64,000 bases of DNA, taken from positions 124,001-188,000 of the forward strand of contig JACKAZ010000001.1 of the NCBI GenBank assembly GCA_020634795.1, given 5' to 3'. Origin of the DNA: Ardenticatenales bacterium (GTDB lineage Bacteria > Chloroflexota > Anaerolineae > Ardenticatenales > Ardenticatenaceae). Every line of letters begins with the position of its first letter. Positions within the stretch are counted from its first letter, which is position 1. Shown piece after piece: positions 25,168 through 33,663 of the stretch. Under the pieces are notes generated by a model that was given only the letters and a program-made list of their open reading frames with translations, searched no databases and was not told the origin of the DNA. The position numbers were made by a program, and so were the translations under genes.

Positions 25168-26304
25168 TCAGTCCCCGCCCAAGGTACGCGCGTAAAAGTC
25201 GAGGCAGCGCGTCATGAAGAGCGACCATGCGTCGCCGGTGAAGTTGTGCAGGGTGTCAGGATAGGCAAAGAACTCGACCTCTTGGCCAGCGCTGAGGGCG
25301 CGCTCGTACAGTTTTTCAGACCACGGGTAGGGGACTTGTTCGTCCGCGGTGCCGTGGTGAATGGAGAGCGCCGCCTGCGATGGGTCCAGATAATTGATGG
25401 CGCTCATGCGGGCGTAGCCGTCGGGCTGCGCGTCCGGCCCACCCAACTGGTCGAACGGCTCGCCGAAATCGCTGCGCCCCCACATCGCCATCACATGGCG
25501 GGTGGCGTCGGCCATGTCGCCGCTCATCGCGCCGTAGAGCACCGCGCCATCGACCCGCGTTCCCGCCAGCGCGACGACGTTGATCGATACGCCGCCCCCC
25601 ATCGAATGGCCCCAAAGCCCCACACGTGCCGTCTCCGCCCACCCTTCTGGCAAGGTGGGTAGGTCGTAAAGCAGGTTCATCACGTCGACCACATAGCCCA
25701 TCCGAAACTCGTTTGGCCCCCGATCGCTGCCCGCATAATTGCGGTAATCGCTCGCAATCGTCAGGTAGCCCTGCGACGCAAAGGTGTTGGCCGCACGCCA
25801 CGTCCCGTCCCCGCTGACGTAGCGCGCGGGGTCGTAGTAGCCGTGGTTGAGCAGCAGCACGGGGAACGGCCCCTCGCCCCGGGGCCGTGTCAGGATGCCA
25901 CTGATCGACAGGCCGTCGCTCGGATAGCGGATCGCGTAGCGCTCGATCTGCTCGTCTTGATAGAGCAGGTCGCCAACCGTGATTGATCCCCCGCCGTAGC
26001 TGCGTTGTCGCAGGCTTTCGATGGTCCACTGAGCGAAGGGATCGGGGGTCGCGGTGACGGTGGGCGGTGGCAGGGTGGGGGCGGGCATGCGCGTCGTCGT
26101 GACGGTCGGTTCGACCGTGGCAGTGGCTGTGGGGGGCGGCGGCATAGTAGCGGTCGCCTGCGCGATGGTCGTGGCGCTTGCCGAGGCAGATGCAACGGCT
26201 GCCGTCGCTGTGGGCGACGGGACATCGGCGGCTGTGCAGCCGAGCAGCACCAGCCCGCAGAGGATGGTTAGCAGGAATACAGGAACCCTGAAAGGGTGAC
26301 GCAT
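25168..26304 (-). CDS. lipoprotein alpha/beta hydrolase (dienelactone hydrolase/peptidase S9-like)
   Basis: 378 residues. The signal peptide has a lipobox (VLLGC, Cys about residue 23) and is followed by a Thr/Ala/Pro-rich spacer to about residue 90. The hydrolase domain shows LLLNHGYYDP (oxyanion strand), VGLWGHSMGGGVSINV (nucleophile Ser), HHGTADEQVPYPW (Asp) and DTLHNFTGD (His), so a complete triad. It is anchored outside the cell membrane and may act as an esterase or peptidase; the substrate is unknown. Transcribed alone, with the start region in a gap that also contains a MITE-like element. Confidence 0.85.
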   Translation of the reverse strand: MRHPFRVPVFLLTILCGLVLLGCTAADVPSPTATAAVASASASATTIAQATATMPPPPTATATVEPTVTTTRMPAPTLPPPTVTATPDPFAQWTIESLRQRSYGGGSITVGDLLYQDEQIERYAIRYPSDGLSISGILTRPRGEGPFPVLLLNHGYYDPARYVSGDGTWRAANTFASQGYLTIASDYRNYAGSDRGPNEFRMGYVVDVMNLLYDLPTLPEGWAETARVGLWGHSMGGGVSINVVALAGTRVDGAVLYGAMSGDMADATRHVMAMWGRSDFGEPFDQLGGPDAQPDGYARMSAINYLDPSQAALSIHHGTADEQVPYPWSEKLYERALSAGQEVEFFAYPDTLHNFTGDAWSLFMTRCLDFYARTLGGD

Positions 26305-26465
26305 GAGCAGCTTCCGCTTCGATGAACCGTTGTGAGGGTGTAGGGGTGTGACGGTGTACGGCTGTGCGCCCGATAGGGGTAGCCTTTCAAGCGTTCATCT
26401 GCCCCACTCGGTTTCATCTTACGAAACGCTGAATTCCACGACTCAATTTCGCGTGGCTATAACGC

Positions 26466-26638
26466 TTATACCAACTCGGATGGTTGATTGTGCCACGTCG
26501 ATCAATGGTAACAGCAAAGAAGGGGCCGGCGCAGGCAGGCCCATGGGCCGACAGGCCCGCCAGCGGGGATTTTAATCCCCCGCCCCACGGTTACACCGTC
26601 CATTCCACATCCACAATTGTCTATGAGAATGGGTATTA
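26466..26638. mobile_element. MITE-like 173-bp element, copy 1
   Basis: Begins TTATACCAA and ends with the near-inverse (GGGTATTA). The interior includes the palindrome-like GGGGATTTTAATCCCC and G+C-rich inverted blocks (GGCCCATGGGCC). It is the same length as, and nearly identical to, 53523-53695. There is no coding capacity. Its terminal TTA is the stop codon of the gene at 26636-28330 on the minus strand. Both copies are flanked by TTA on each side if the ends are taken as TACCAA...TTGGTA. Confidence 0.8.
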
Positions 26639-28330
26639 CTCCGCGCGCCAGTTGAGCTGGAAGCAGCCGCCCACACCCACGACCTGTGTGACAAAGGCGC
26701 CGTTGCTGGCGGGTTGGCCATTGACGAAGAGTTGAATGTCGTAGCGAGGACTTTGATTGTTGGTAGGAATATCGTATTGCCCCGCCGGATCCTGCTTGCT
26801 GACTGCGGTGTAAACGTTGCCGAACGCATCGTAGGCTTGCACGGTGACACCGGGCACGGGCGCGCCCGCCGCGTTGCGAATCGTTCCAAGGATGTAGTTG
26901 CCGCCACAGTTGTCGAGGACCGTGACCGGCCCGTCCAAATAGTAGAAGGGCACACCCGGGTTGGGCGGTGGCGTTGCGGTGGGCACCGGTACGCTCGTGG
27001 TCGCCAACTGGGGCGTGGGGCTGCGACGGGGCGTGGCAGCGGGCAATGCGGAAGCCTGGGGCCGCACCGTTGCCGTGGCGGTGATGGGCAGCGTGGTGCT
27101 AATGGTTGGGGTCGTGCGGAGAGTGAGCGTGGGGGTCAGAGACAGCGCCGTTGCCCCGAACTCCGTACAAAGCTCCGTCGCATCGTCGAAACGTTGCTCG
27201 ACGCGGACGCTTTCGGTATAGCGGAGTGCCACGCGATAACTGTCGGCGGCATCGCACCACGCCTCCTCATCGGTCAACGCTTCGCCTTGGCCGACATAAC
27301 TATCGACCAGTTGCTCCTGCACATCCAAAAATTCGGCATCGGTGAAATAGAGCGTGCGGAACCGCTCAATGGCCGTCTCCCACGCCTCGTCCTCCAACGC
27401 CTCAATTCCCTCGAAGTAGAGTTCGAGCTGCGCTTTGCGCTCCGCAAGCGAGCGGTTATCAGGCTGAAGCTCAAGCGCGCGCTCGACATAATCCAACGCG
27501 GTTTCGGCTTGGTCGTCGTCGATCGCTTCGTCGGCAGCCGAGCGGAGCGCCACAAAAAGTGCCTCTTCCACTTCGTCGCTGCGGTAGCTGGGGTATTCGT
27601 TCCGCAACCGCTCGAAGAAGGTGATCGCCTGCGACCAGGCACGATCGTTCAGCGCGGTGGCGCCGTCGGCGAAGAGTAATTCGGCCTGCTCATCGTCGCT
27701 GGGGGTGGGGCTGGCCGCTTGTGGCGCCAGTTGGCGTTCATCGAGCCGATGTTCAGCCAGGGCGAGGAGTTGATGCGCGGCGGCGAATTCCGGTTGCAGG
27801 CGGATCGCCTCGTTCAGGTTGGCGATGGCCAGCTCATATTCGCCTGCGTCGACGAGCGCGGCGCCGGTCTCGAACAGTTCGACCGCCTCCTGCTTCGCGT
27901 CGGAACGGCGCTCGTTGATGCCGTAAAGCGAGCCAAGGAAAAGGCAGAGCAGCAAAAAAGCCACGCCGAAAAAGGACCATTTGAATAAGGCGCGAACGGG
28001 ATGATGTTCCGTGGGGTCTGCGTTATAAGGAGCGGCCTCGTCCACCGCCCAATCCGCTTGATCCCATGTGCGCGTCGGTGCGGGGGGCGCTGCGGGATGC
28101 CACGGATCGGCCAACGATTCCCCCGTGTCGGGCGATGCGTCGTCACCGATGGCACGCTCATCGCGGGGGCGCGGTTCCTCATGGCTGACCCCATCGACCG
28201 GCACGGTCAGATCATCGGATAACGCCGACGGCTCTTCTCTCTTATCGGGGTGTAACGTCGGATCGGTCTCCCACGAATCGTGCGATGCATCCCACGCATC
28301 GTCTGAATCGGGATCGTATGGCATGTTCAT
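26636..28330 (-). CDS. membrane protein with TPR repeats and a carboxypeptidase-regulatory-like C-terminus
   Basis: 564 residues. The acidic N-terminal region (1-110) carries no domain and is followed by a membrane helix (about 117-140, FFGVAFLLLCLFLGSLYGI). TPR-like helices follow (about 150-390, with AGEYELAIANLNEAIRLQPE and LDYVERALELQPDN). Next come a Thr/Pro-rich linker (about 395-450) and a beta-rich C-terminal module (PVTVLDNCGGNYILGTIRN, GAPVPGVTVQAYDAFG) like carboxypeptidase regulatory domains. The TPR and C-terminal parts face outward. Start at the ATG at 28330 after AGGACGCTGT. The 3' end abuts a MITE-like element that provides the stop. Confidence 0.7.
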   Translation of the reverse strand: MNMPYDPDSDDAWDASHDSWETDPTLHPDKREEPSALSDDLTVPVDGVSHEEPRPRDERAIGDDASPDTGESLADPWHPAAPPAPTRTWDQADWAVDEAAPYNADPTEHHPVRALFKWSFFGVAFLLLCLFLGSLYGINERRSDAKQEAVELFETGAALVDAGEYELAIANLNEAIRLQPEFAAAHQLLALAEHRLDERQLAPQAASPTPSDDEQAELLFADGATALNDRAWSQAITFFERLRNEYPSYRSDEVEEALFVALRSAADEAIDDDQAETALDYVERALELQPDNRSLAERKAQLELYFEGIEALEDEAWETAIERFRTLYFTDAEFLDVQEQLVDSYVGQGEALTDEEAWCDAADSYRVALRYTESVRVEQRFDDATELCTEFGATALSLTPTLTLRTTPTISTTLPITATATVRPQASALPAATPRRSPTPQLATTSVPVPTATPPPNPGVPFYYLDGPVTVLDNCGGNYILGTIRNAAGAPVPGVTVQAYDAFGNVYTAVSKQDPAGQYDIPTNNQSPRYDIQLFVNGQPASNGAFVTQVVGVGGCFQLNWRAE

Positions 28331-28732
28331 ACAGCGTCCTAACGGGTCCAAAGGTAGCAGAGGATTCTAGCGAAGGGGCCTCTTTCTACCAAGTGGCCAG
28401 GCAGAACGGGGTGTACGCACGAGTGGTGCCGCATTCTAGAGAAGCGCGATTCCACAAAAGAAGGTGCTGAGGGAGCTAGGGGAGAGCAGGTATGGTGCCA
28501 TCCTTGAACCGACCGGTTGGACACGCCAGACGCCACACGCCGCGGGCTGATAAAAGGCGGTAAACACTTAGCGACACAACGCTTGAGTGTACCCCGCAGA
28601 ACGCCGAACCCTACTCCTTCGGACCGCTGCGCGAACGCTTCGCTCAGGGAAGCTCCGAACGCGAAACGAGAACGCACGGTCGGTGGGGCAAGGACGCTTG
28701 ATCCCCCTGTCCCGCCCCTCGTCGACTCCTGC
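28331..28732. other. intergenic region with a dispersed repeat
   Basis: About 400 bases with no supported gene. Positions 28606-28660 carry the CTTCGGACCGCTGCGCG / AACGCTTCGCTCAGGG repeat, also present at 36901-36957. The rest is unremarkable, with AACGCCG and GTGTACGC blocks typical of the intergenic repeats in this window. Confidence 0.55.
28606..28660 (+). repeat. dispersed repeat (GGACCGCTGCGCGAACGC family), copy A
   Basis: Shares about 50 bases, with two or three differences, with 36901-36957, in the same orientation. Related partial copies occur at 11661-11690 and within the 3' end of the citrate synthase gene (about 24995-25015). Confidence 0.75.
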
Positions 28733-29458
28733 CTACAATTTCGGCAACAGGTCGGAGATCGTGATGATGCCGAGGATCGGCTGGCTGCCCTTACCGGATC
28801 GCGTGACGATCAGCGGGGAGCTGGGGCGCTCCTGTAGCTTGGCCAGAACTTCGTCGAAGGGGGCGTTTGGGGCGATGAAGCGGGGGCGTTCGGTGCGGTC
28901 CGCCGCCATCGCATCCTGCACCGTCAACGTACCATGGTTCTCCTCGTCGGGCCGCGCGCTCTGCGCGAGCAAGACGTCACGATTCGTCAGCAGGCCGACC
29001 ACGCGCTCCCCTTCCAGCACGGGTAGTTGGGAGACAACGTGGTTCAGCATGTAGTCGCGGGCGTGGCGCAACGAATCGGCGGGCGAGATGGTGTAGGGCG
29101 AGCGGCTCATGATCTGCTCGGCGGTGAGCGCACGGCTGCGGAAGAGGATGGTGAGGAAGTCGAGTAGCTCGTGAACCAAGCCGCTGCTCATCATCAGCCC
29201 GGAGCGATGGGCCAAGCAGTTACGGATATCGGCGAACCGTTGGGCGCGCGCCATCTGTTCGTTGGAAAGGCGGCCACGGCTGGCCACATATTCGATGTAA
29301 GTGTTCATCCCGGCGTTGTCGCGCGGAAAGCCGAGATCCCGTGCCTGCTCGAAGAGCCAATCCTCGAAAAGCGTCAGCGCCTCGTGGCCTGCCTCTTGGG
29401 GTCTTCCCTCGGCGTCGCGTCGCAGCGCTTGGAGCCGATCGTACCAGTTCTGTTGCAT
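28733..29458 (-). CDS. CBS-pair protein with HEPN-like N-terminal domain
   Basis: 241 residues. The N-terminal half (1-110) is all-helical and contains FADIRNCLAHRSG, an R-x4-H pattern like the catalytic motif of HEPN domains. The C-terminal half is a CBS pair (MSRSPYTISPADSLRHARDY, GLLTNRDVLLAQ, then MAADRTERPRFIAP, GIITISDLLPKL), which usually binds adenosine nucleotides. If the HEPN assignment is right this would be a nucleotide-regulated RNA-binding or RNA-cutting protein; that is inference. No toxin-antitoxin partner is adjacent. The ATG at 29458 has GAAGGCCCC upstream. Confidence 0.7.
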   Translation of the reverse strand: MQQNWYDRLQALRRDAEGRPQEAGHEALTLFEDWLFEQARDLGFPRDNAGMNTYIEYVASRGRLSNEQMARAQRFADIRNCLAHRSGLMMSSGLVHELLDFLTILFRSRALTAEQIMSRSPYTISPADSLRHARDYMLNHVVSQLPVLEGERVVGLLTNRDVLLAQSARPDEENHGTLTVQDAMAADRTERPRFIAPNAPFDEVLAKLQERPSSPLIVTRSGKGSQPILGIITISDLLPKL

Positions 29459-29838
29459 GGGGCCTTCAGGGGGGTGGGGATGAGGCGGGTTGAAATGGAA
29501 ACCAATGGGAGCGGCTAAACGGCGAATGGAGGATGGAGAGTGGATGCGTTATGTGCCGACGTGCCCGACGGAGGATGAACGTAACGCATGACGATGTGTG
29601 GGTGTGAGGGTGTACGGGTGGCCGGCATAACAAAGTACCCTATCAACGGCACACCACGGTTCCCACGCGCTATTCTCCATTCTCCACGCCCTAGTTGTGG
29701 CCCTCGACCGTTAGAGGGCGCGACGACGCTCACGAACGGTTCATTTTCAGCGCAGAATGGAGGCCTGCTACCGGATCAGGCTTCCATTCTCCATTCGCTC
29801 ACGCGGCGCAAACCCGACTGCACGTCGCTCCGGTTCAA
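29459..29838. other. intergenic region rich in short repeats
   Basis: About 380 bases. GAATGGAGGATGGAGAGTGG (7-mers of the GAATGGA type) at 29524-29543 and ATTCTCCATTCTCC at about 29669-29690 are heptamer tracts. Between them (29571-29690) lies the GAACGTAACGCATGACGATG dispersed repeat shared with 32535-32640. No gene supported. Confidence 0.6.
29571..29690 (+). repeat. dispersed repeat (GTAACGCATGACGATG family), copy A
   Basis: The core GAGGATGAAcGTAACGCATG and ACGATG recur at 32535-32560 in the same orientation. The downstream GTACGGGT and CCCTATCAA...TTCCCA(T/C)GC blocks follow in both copies. Confidence 0.7.
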
Positions 29839-30777
29839 TTACGCTGGCACGGCGACGGGTTGGGGAACGAGTGTGAGCCAGCCGTGGCGGTCCGCCGTGC
29901 GCCCCTCGACGATGTTGAAGAAATCTTCTTGTAACGCTTCGGTGATGGGGCCGCGCTTGCCCGCGCCAATCGTCAGACCGTCGATCGTGCGAATCGGCGT
30001 GATCTCGGCGGCGGTGCCGGTGAAGAAGACCTCGTCGGCCAAGTAGAGAAATTCGCGGGGGATGGGCTGCTCTTTGATGGGGTAGCCGTGATCCCCGATC
30101 AACTGCATCACAAAGCTGCGCGTGATGCCAGAGAGGATGGAGTTGGTGAGTGCGGGCGTGTAAACTATCCCATCGTAAATCACAAAGATATTCTCGCCAC
30201 TCCCTTCACTGACATGGCCGTTGACGTCGAGCGCGATCCCCTCGGTGTAGCCCTGCCGTTTGGCCTCCATCACCACCAATTGCGAATTGACATAATTGCC
30301 CCCGATCTTTCCCATGGCCGGATGGGTGTTGGGCGCCATCCGTCGCCAACTCGAGATCTGGACATCGACCCCTTGTTCCAACGCCTCTTCCCCCAGATAG
30401 CGACCCCATTCCAACGTCATGATGTAGACATCGATGGGGTTCTGTTTCGCATACACGCCGAGCGGCCCCGCCCCGCGGAAGGCAAGGGGGCGGATGTAGG
30501 CTGCGGGCAGATTGTTGGCCGCGATCGTTTCCAAGATCGCCTCGTTGATCGCCTCCTCCGTATAGGGCATCTTCATGCGGAAGATTTTGGCCGATTGAAA
30601 GAGGCGTCGGGTATGTTGCTGAAGGCCGAGGACCGCTGGGCCATCGGGCGTATGGTAGGCGCGGATGCCTTCAAAAACGCTCGATCCGTAGTGGAGCGCA
30701 TGGGTTGAAATGTGTACGTTGGCGTCGTTCCAGTTAATAAGCTGGCCGTTCGCCCAGATTTTCAGATGGTCATTCAT
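29839..30777 (-). CDS. ilvE: branched-chain amino acid aminotransferase
   Basis: PLP enzyme that moves amino groups between branched-chain amino acids and 2-oxoglutarate; last step of Ile, Leu and Val synthesis. 312 residues. Motifs include LHYGSSVFEGIRAY, RPLAFRGAGPLGVY, GKIGGNYVNSQ with the PLP lysine, EGIALDVNGHVSEGSGENIF and GITRSFVMQL. Start at the ATG at 30777 (MNDHLKIWANG); longer frames lack family support. Stands alone, without ilvBCD in view. Confidence 0.94.
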   Translation of the reverse strand: MNDHLKIWANGQLINWNDANVHISTHALHYGSSVFEGIRAYHTPDGPAVLGLQQHTRRLFQSAKIFRMKMPYTEEAINEAILETIAANNLPAAYIRPLAFRGAGPLGVYAKQNPIDVYIMTLEWGRYLGEEALEQGVDVQISSWRRMAPNTHPAMGKIGGNYVNSQLVVMEAKRQGYTEGIALDVNGHVSEGSGENIFVIYDGIVYTPALTNSILSGITRSFVMQLIGDHGYPIKEQPIPREFLYLADEVFFTGTAAEITPIRTIDGLTIGAGKRGPITEALQEDFFNIVEGRTADRHGWLTLVPQPVAVPA

Positions 30778-31033
30778 GAGACAGTCCTTGTATTCACCGC
30801 TTTCACCATGGCAGGTCGCGTCGCACCCCGTTGTGCCGCCCCTGGCCGACGCAGCGATGTCCCGTTGTCGGCGCGGTGATCTTACTTTGAATGGGCCAAT
30901 TGGCAATTCGATGGCCCCACCTTGTCCCCCTGCCGCGCCCCACAACGCCCCGCGCTGTGGGGCATTGAATCGTGCAGTGACGCGACGTTGTGATAGACTA
31001 CGGTCCTCCATGAAGCCCACAAAGGAGCGGTCG

Positions 31034-31567
31034 ATGAACGATCATGCAGAGAGATGGCAAGCGGCGCTGTGGCGCCAATTTGGGGCGGCGATCGACATGT
31101 TTGCCAACGCCGTCACCGACTGTCCCGACGACCTCTGGCAGAAGCAAATTTACCACGATCCCGAACGGCCCGAGCTGACGCAGTTTTGGGTCGTCGCCTA
31201 TCATACCCTCTATTTCCTCGATCTCTACCTCTCCGGCACGGGCGACGGCTTCGCGCCCCCCGAACCCTTCACCACGGACAGGCTGGAGCCAGACGGGGAA
31301 ATGCCGGATCAGCCCTTCAGCCGCGTACAGCTCCAAGGGTACATCGACCATTGCCGCCGCAAATGCCATGACACGCTCACCGCACTCACCGACGAGCGTG
31401 CGATGGCGCCCAGTGCATTTGTGCGGAGTGGGCGACGGCTGAGCTTCTACGAGTTACAGCTTTACAACATGCGCCACGTGCAGCAGCATGAGGGGCAACT
31501 GGCGATGGTGATCGGCCAAGCGGGCCACTACGAGAGCTTGTGGATCAGCGTGGCGAAGTCATCTTGA
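31034..31567 (+). CDS. DinB-like protein
   Basis: 177 residues forming a probable four-helix bundle. His residues at AYHTLYF and in MRHVQQHEGQL occupy the places of the metal-binding His triad of DinB/YfiT-like proteins, a group linked to thiol transfer and stress. The ATG at 31034 is preceded by AAAGGAGCGGTCG, an excellent site. Divergent from ilvE, with 256 bases between the starts. The function in this organism is not known. Confidence 0.78.
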   Translation: MNDHAERWQAALWRQFGAAIDMFANAVTDCPDDLWQKQIYHDPERPELTQFWVVAYHTLYFLDLYLSGTGDGFAPPEPFTTDRLEPDGEMPDQPFSRVQLQGYIDHCRRKCHDTLTALTDERAMAPSAFVRSGRRLSFYELQLYNMRHVQQHEGQLAMVIGQAGHYESLWISVAKSS

Positions 31568-31637
31568 GCCACCGCTACCGACATGAATGCGCGGCCAGCG
31601 GCGTCTGAGTGCGATGCGCGGCGAGAGCGGATCGGGG

Positions 31638-32423
31638 TTAGCCCGCCTCTCGTTGCCACCAGTCGGGGAGCGCCGCCACCGACGGCAGCACGCCATCCGG
31701 TCGCACGCTCCGATCCAAGTCCCCGTCGCGGTACTTGCCAGTCCGCACCAGTACCCCCTGCATCCCCGCCCGCTGCGCCCCGCCCACGTCCCCGTCCACA
31801 TCGTCGCCGACCATGACGATCTGATTGGCGGGCAGCCCCAGCGCGGCGATGGCCTGCGCGAAGAACTGGGGCGCGGGTTTGCCCAGCACCAACGGCTCTC
31901 GCTCCGCCGCCATGGCGAGCAGCGCCGCGAATGGCCCCACATCCAAACGCAAGCCGTCGGGGGCGTGCCAGTAGCGTGTCATGCCCAGCGCGATCAGCCG
32001 TGCAGCGGGGTTGGCATGGAGCAGCCGGAAGGCGCGGGTGAGGGCGGCGTAACCCCACTCCTCGCCCAGATCGCCGACCACCACCGCCCCCGCGCCCGTT
32101 TCCGCGCCCGATTCCAACAGCGGCAAGCCCGCAAACTCGGTGGCGGCGCTGGCTTTCACGAAGAGCGCCACGCCTTGCACGCCCTGGGCGCGCAGCCAAG
32201 CCGCCGCCGCACTCGGCGGATGAATGATCTCTTCCGGCGCGGTCGGAATCCCGAAGCGGCCCAGCCGCTCCGCCAAATCTTGGCGCGAGAGGGTGGAGGT
32301 GTTGGTCAGGAAGCGTAGCGGCACGCCCCACGCGCGCATCTGCGCGACCGTGGCCGCGCCCCCCTCAATCGGTTGGCCCGCGTTGTAGAAGACGCCGTCG
32401 ATGTCAAAGAGAATGCCGCGCAT
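31638..32423 (-). CDS. HAD-superfamily subfamily IIA phosphatase (NagD-like)
   Basis: 261 residues. HAD motif I is RGILFDIDGVFYN, motif II RFLTNTSTLSRQ, motif III lysine in LVLGKPAPQFF and motif IV VMVGDDVDGDVGGA, the class IIA order seen in NagD and 4-nitrophenylphosphatases. The substrate is unknown; these enzymes act on small phosphoesters. The ATG at 32423 follows AGGAACTCCT. The 3' side is 70 bases from the DinB-like gene, convergent. Confidence 0.88.
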   Translation of the reverse strand: MRGILFDIDGVFYNAGQPIEGGAATVAQMRAWGVPLRFLTNTSTLSRQDLAERLGRFGIPTAPEEIIHPPSAAAAWLRAQGVQGVALFVKASAATEFAGLPLLESGAETGAGAVVVGDLGEEWGYAALTRAFRLLHANPAARLIALGMTRYWHAPDGLRLDVGPFAALLAMAAEREPLVLGKPAPQFFAQAIAALGLPANQIVMVGDDVDGDVGGAQRAGMQGVLVRTGKYRDGDLDRSVRPDGVLPSVAALPDWWQREAG

Positions 32424-32534
32424 AGGAGTTCCTAATGAGTGATGGATTGAGCATGGGAACTGGTTGGAGATCGTAAGAGCGTGGTGGCCGTAGAGAATGG
32501 CGAATGGAGAGATCATGCGCTGATGTGCACCAGG

Positions 32535-32640
32535 GAGGATGAAAGTAACGCATGACGATGTTGTGGGGGTACGGGTTAGCCAGGCCGTGCCCTATCAAGG
32601 GATTTACTAGGCTCCCATGCACCATGCACCATGCACCACC
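32535..32640 (+). repeat. dispersed repeat (GTAACGCATGACGATG family), copy B
   Basis: Second copy of the repeat at 29571-29690. It ends in a GCACCATGCACCATGCACCA heptamer tract (32620-32640). Confidence 0.7.
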
Positions 32641-32706
32641 CGAAATGGCAACCGAACATTCAACCTTTCACCCTCATCTTGCCACACGCGGCACGCCACA
32701 CGCTTA

Positions 32707-33414
32707 TCATTCCAACCCCGGCCCGTCGCCTAACCGTTGCACCCCATCGGGGGTGGCGATGTAGGCGACGGTGGCGATGTCGAGGAAGAGACCATGTTCG
32801 ACGATACCGGCCAAGGCGATCAGCAGCCATTCCAACAGTTGCGGATCATCGATCCCGTCGGGAAAGGTGCAGTCAAGGATGTGGTTGCCGTTGTCCGTGA
32901 GGAAAGGGGCGCCATCGGCCATGCGCAAGCGCGGCACGGCGCCGAAGCGGGCCAGCCGCTGTGCTTGAAAGCGCCAGCCGAAGGGCAGCACCTCGACCGG
33001 CAGCGGCGCGTGCTGTCCCAGCCCCGTTACCACTTTGCTTTCGTCGGCGACCACGACATAGCGTCCGGTCGTGGCTTGGGCCACCATCTTTTCGCGGGTG
33101 AGCGCGCCGCCCAGTCCTTTGATCAGGTTGAGCGCGGGATCGACCTCGTCCGCGCCATCAATCGTCACGTCCAGCCCCTCGACCTCATGCAATTCGCGCA
33201 GCGGGATGCCCAACGCCACCGCTTGGCGGGCCGTGGCTTCGCTCGTCGGCACACCGATGATCGCCTGCAACGTCCCATCCTGCAACGCCTTGCCCAACGC
33301 ATTCACCGCGCAGGCCGCGGTCGACCCGCTGCCCAGCCCCACGCACATCCCGGATTTCAGCTCGGCCGCTACCGCGTGTTGCGCGGCCCGCTCTTTGAGT
33401 TCTGGTGTGGACAT
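32707..33414 (-). CDS. rpiA: ribose-5-phosphate isomerase A
   Basis: Interconverts ribose-5-phosphate and ribulose-5-phosphate in the pentose phosphate pathway. 235 residues. Signatures: VGLGSGSTAACAV (phosphate-binding), DVTIDGADEVD, KGLGGALTREKMVA, and FLTDNGNHILDC, all in order. Normal length. Transcribed alone, about 280 bases from the HAD gene. Confidence 0.96.
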   Translation of the reverse strand: MSTPELKERAAQHAVAAELKSGMCVGLGSGSTAACAVNALGKALQDGTLQAIIGVPTSEATARQAVALGIPLRELHEVEGLDVTIDGADEVDPALNLIKGLGGALTREKMVAQATTGRYVVVADESKVVTGLGQHAPLPVEVLPFGWRFQAQRLARFGAVPRLRMADGAPFLTDNGNHILDCTFPDGIDDPQLLEWLLIALAGIVEHGLFLDIATVAYIATPDGVQRLGDGPGLE

Positions 33415-33663
33415 CGCTTATCCGATGGGCCTTTCGTTAAGGATTGTGTCGTTGCTACCACGGATGATACCGCACATCATATCGCCCTAAGGCTAAAGGG
33501 CAAGTCGTTCTTGACACAAACGTAGGGGTCGCGGGATTGCGCTCTCGGCTGGGAAGTGCATTGCTGTGACAGCGCAATACGATTCTATCATTCTATCTGC
33601 ACCACCGCGTGCCGTTGTGCGTTCTGCCTTGTGGTTCCGCTCGAACGCTTGAACGCTCGAACG

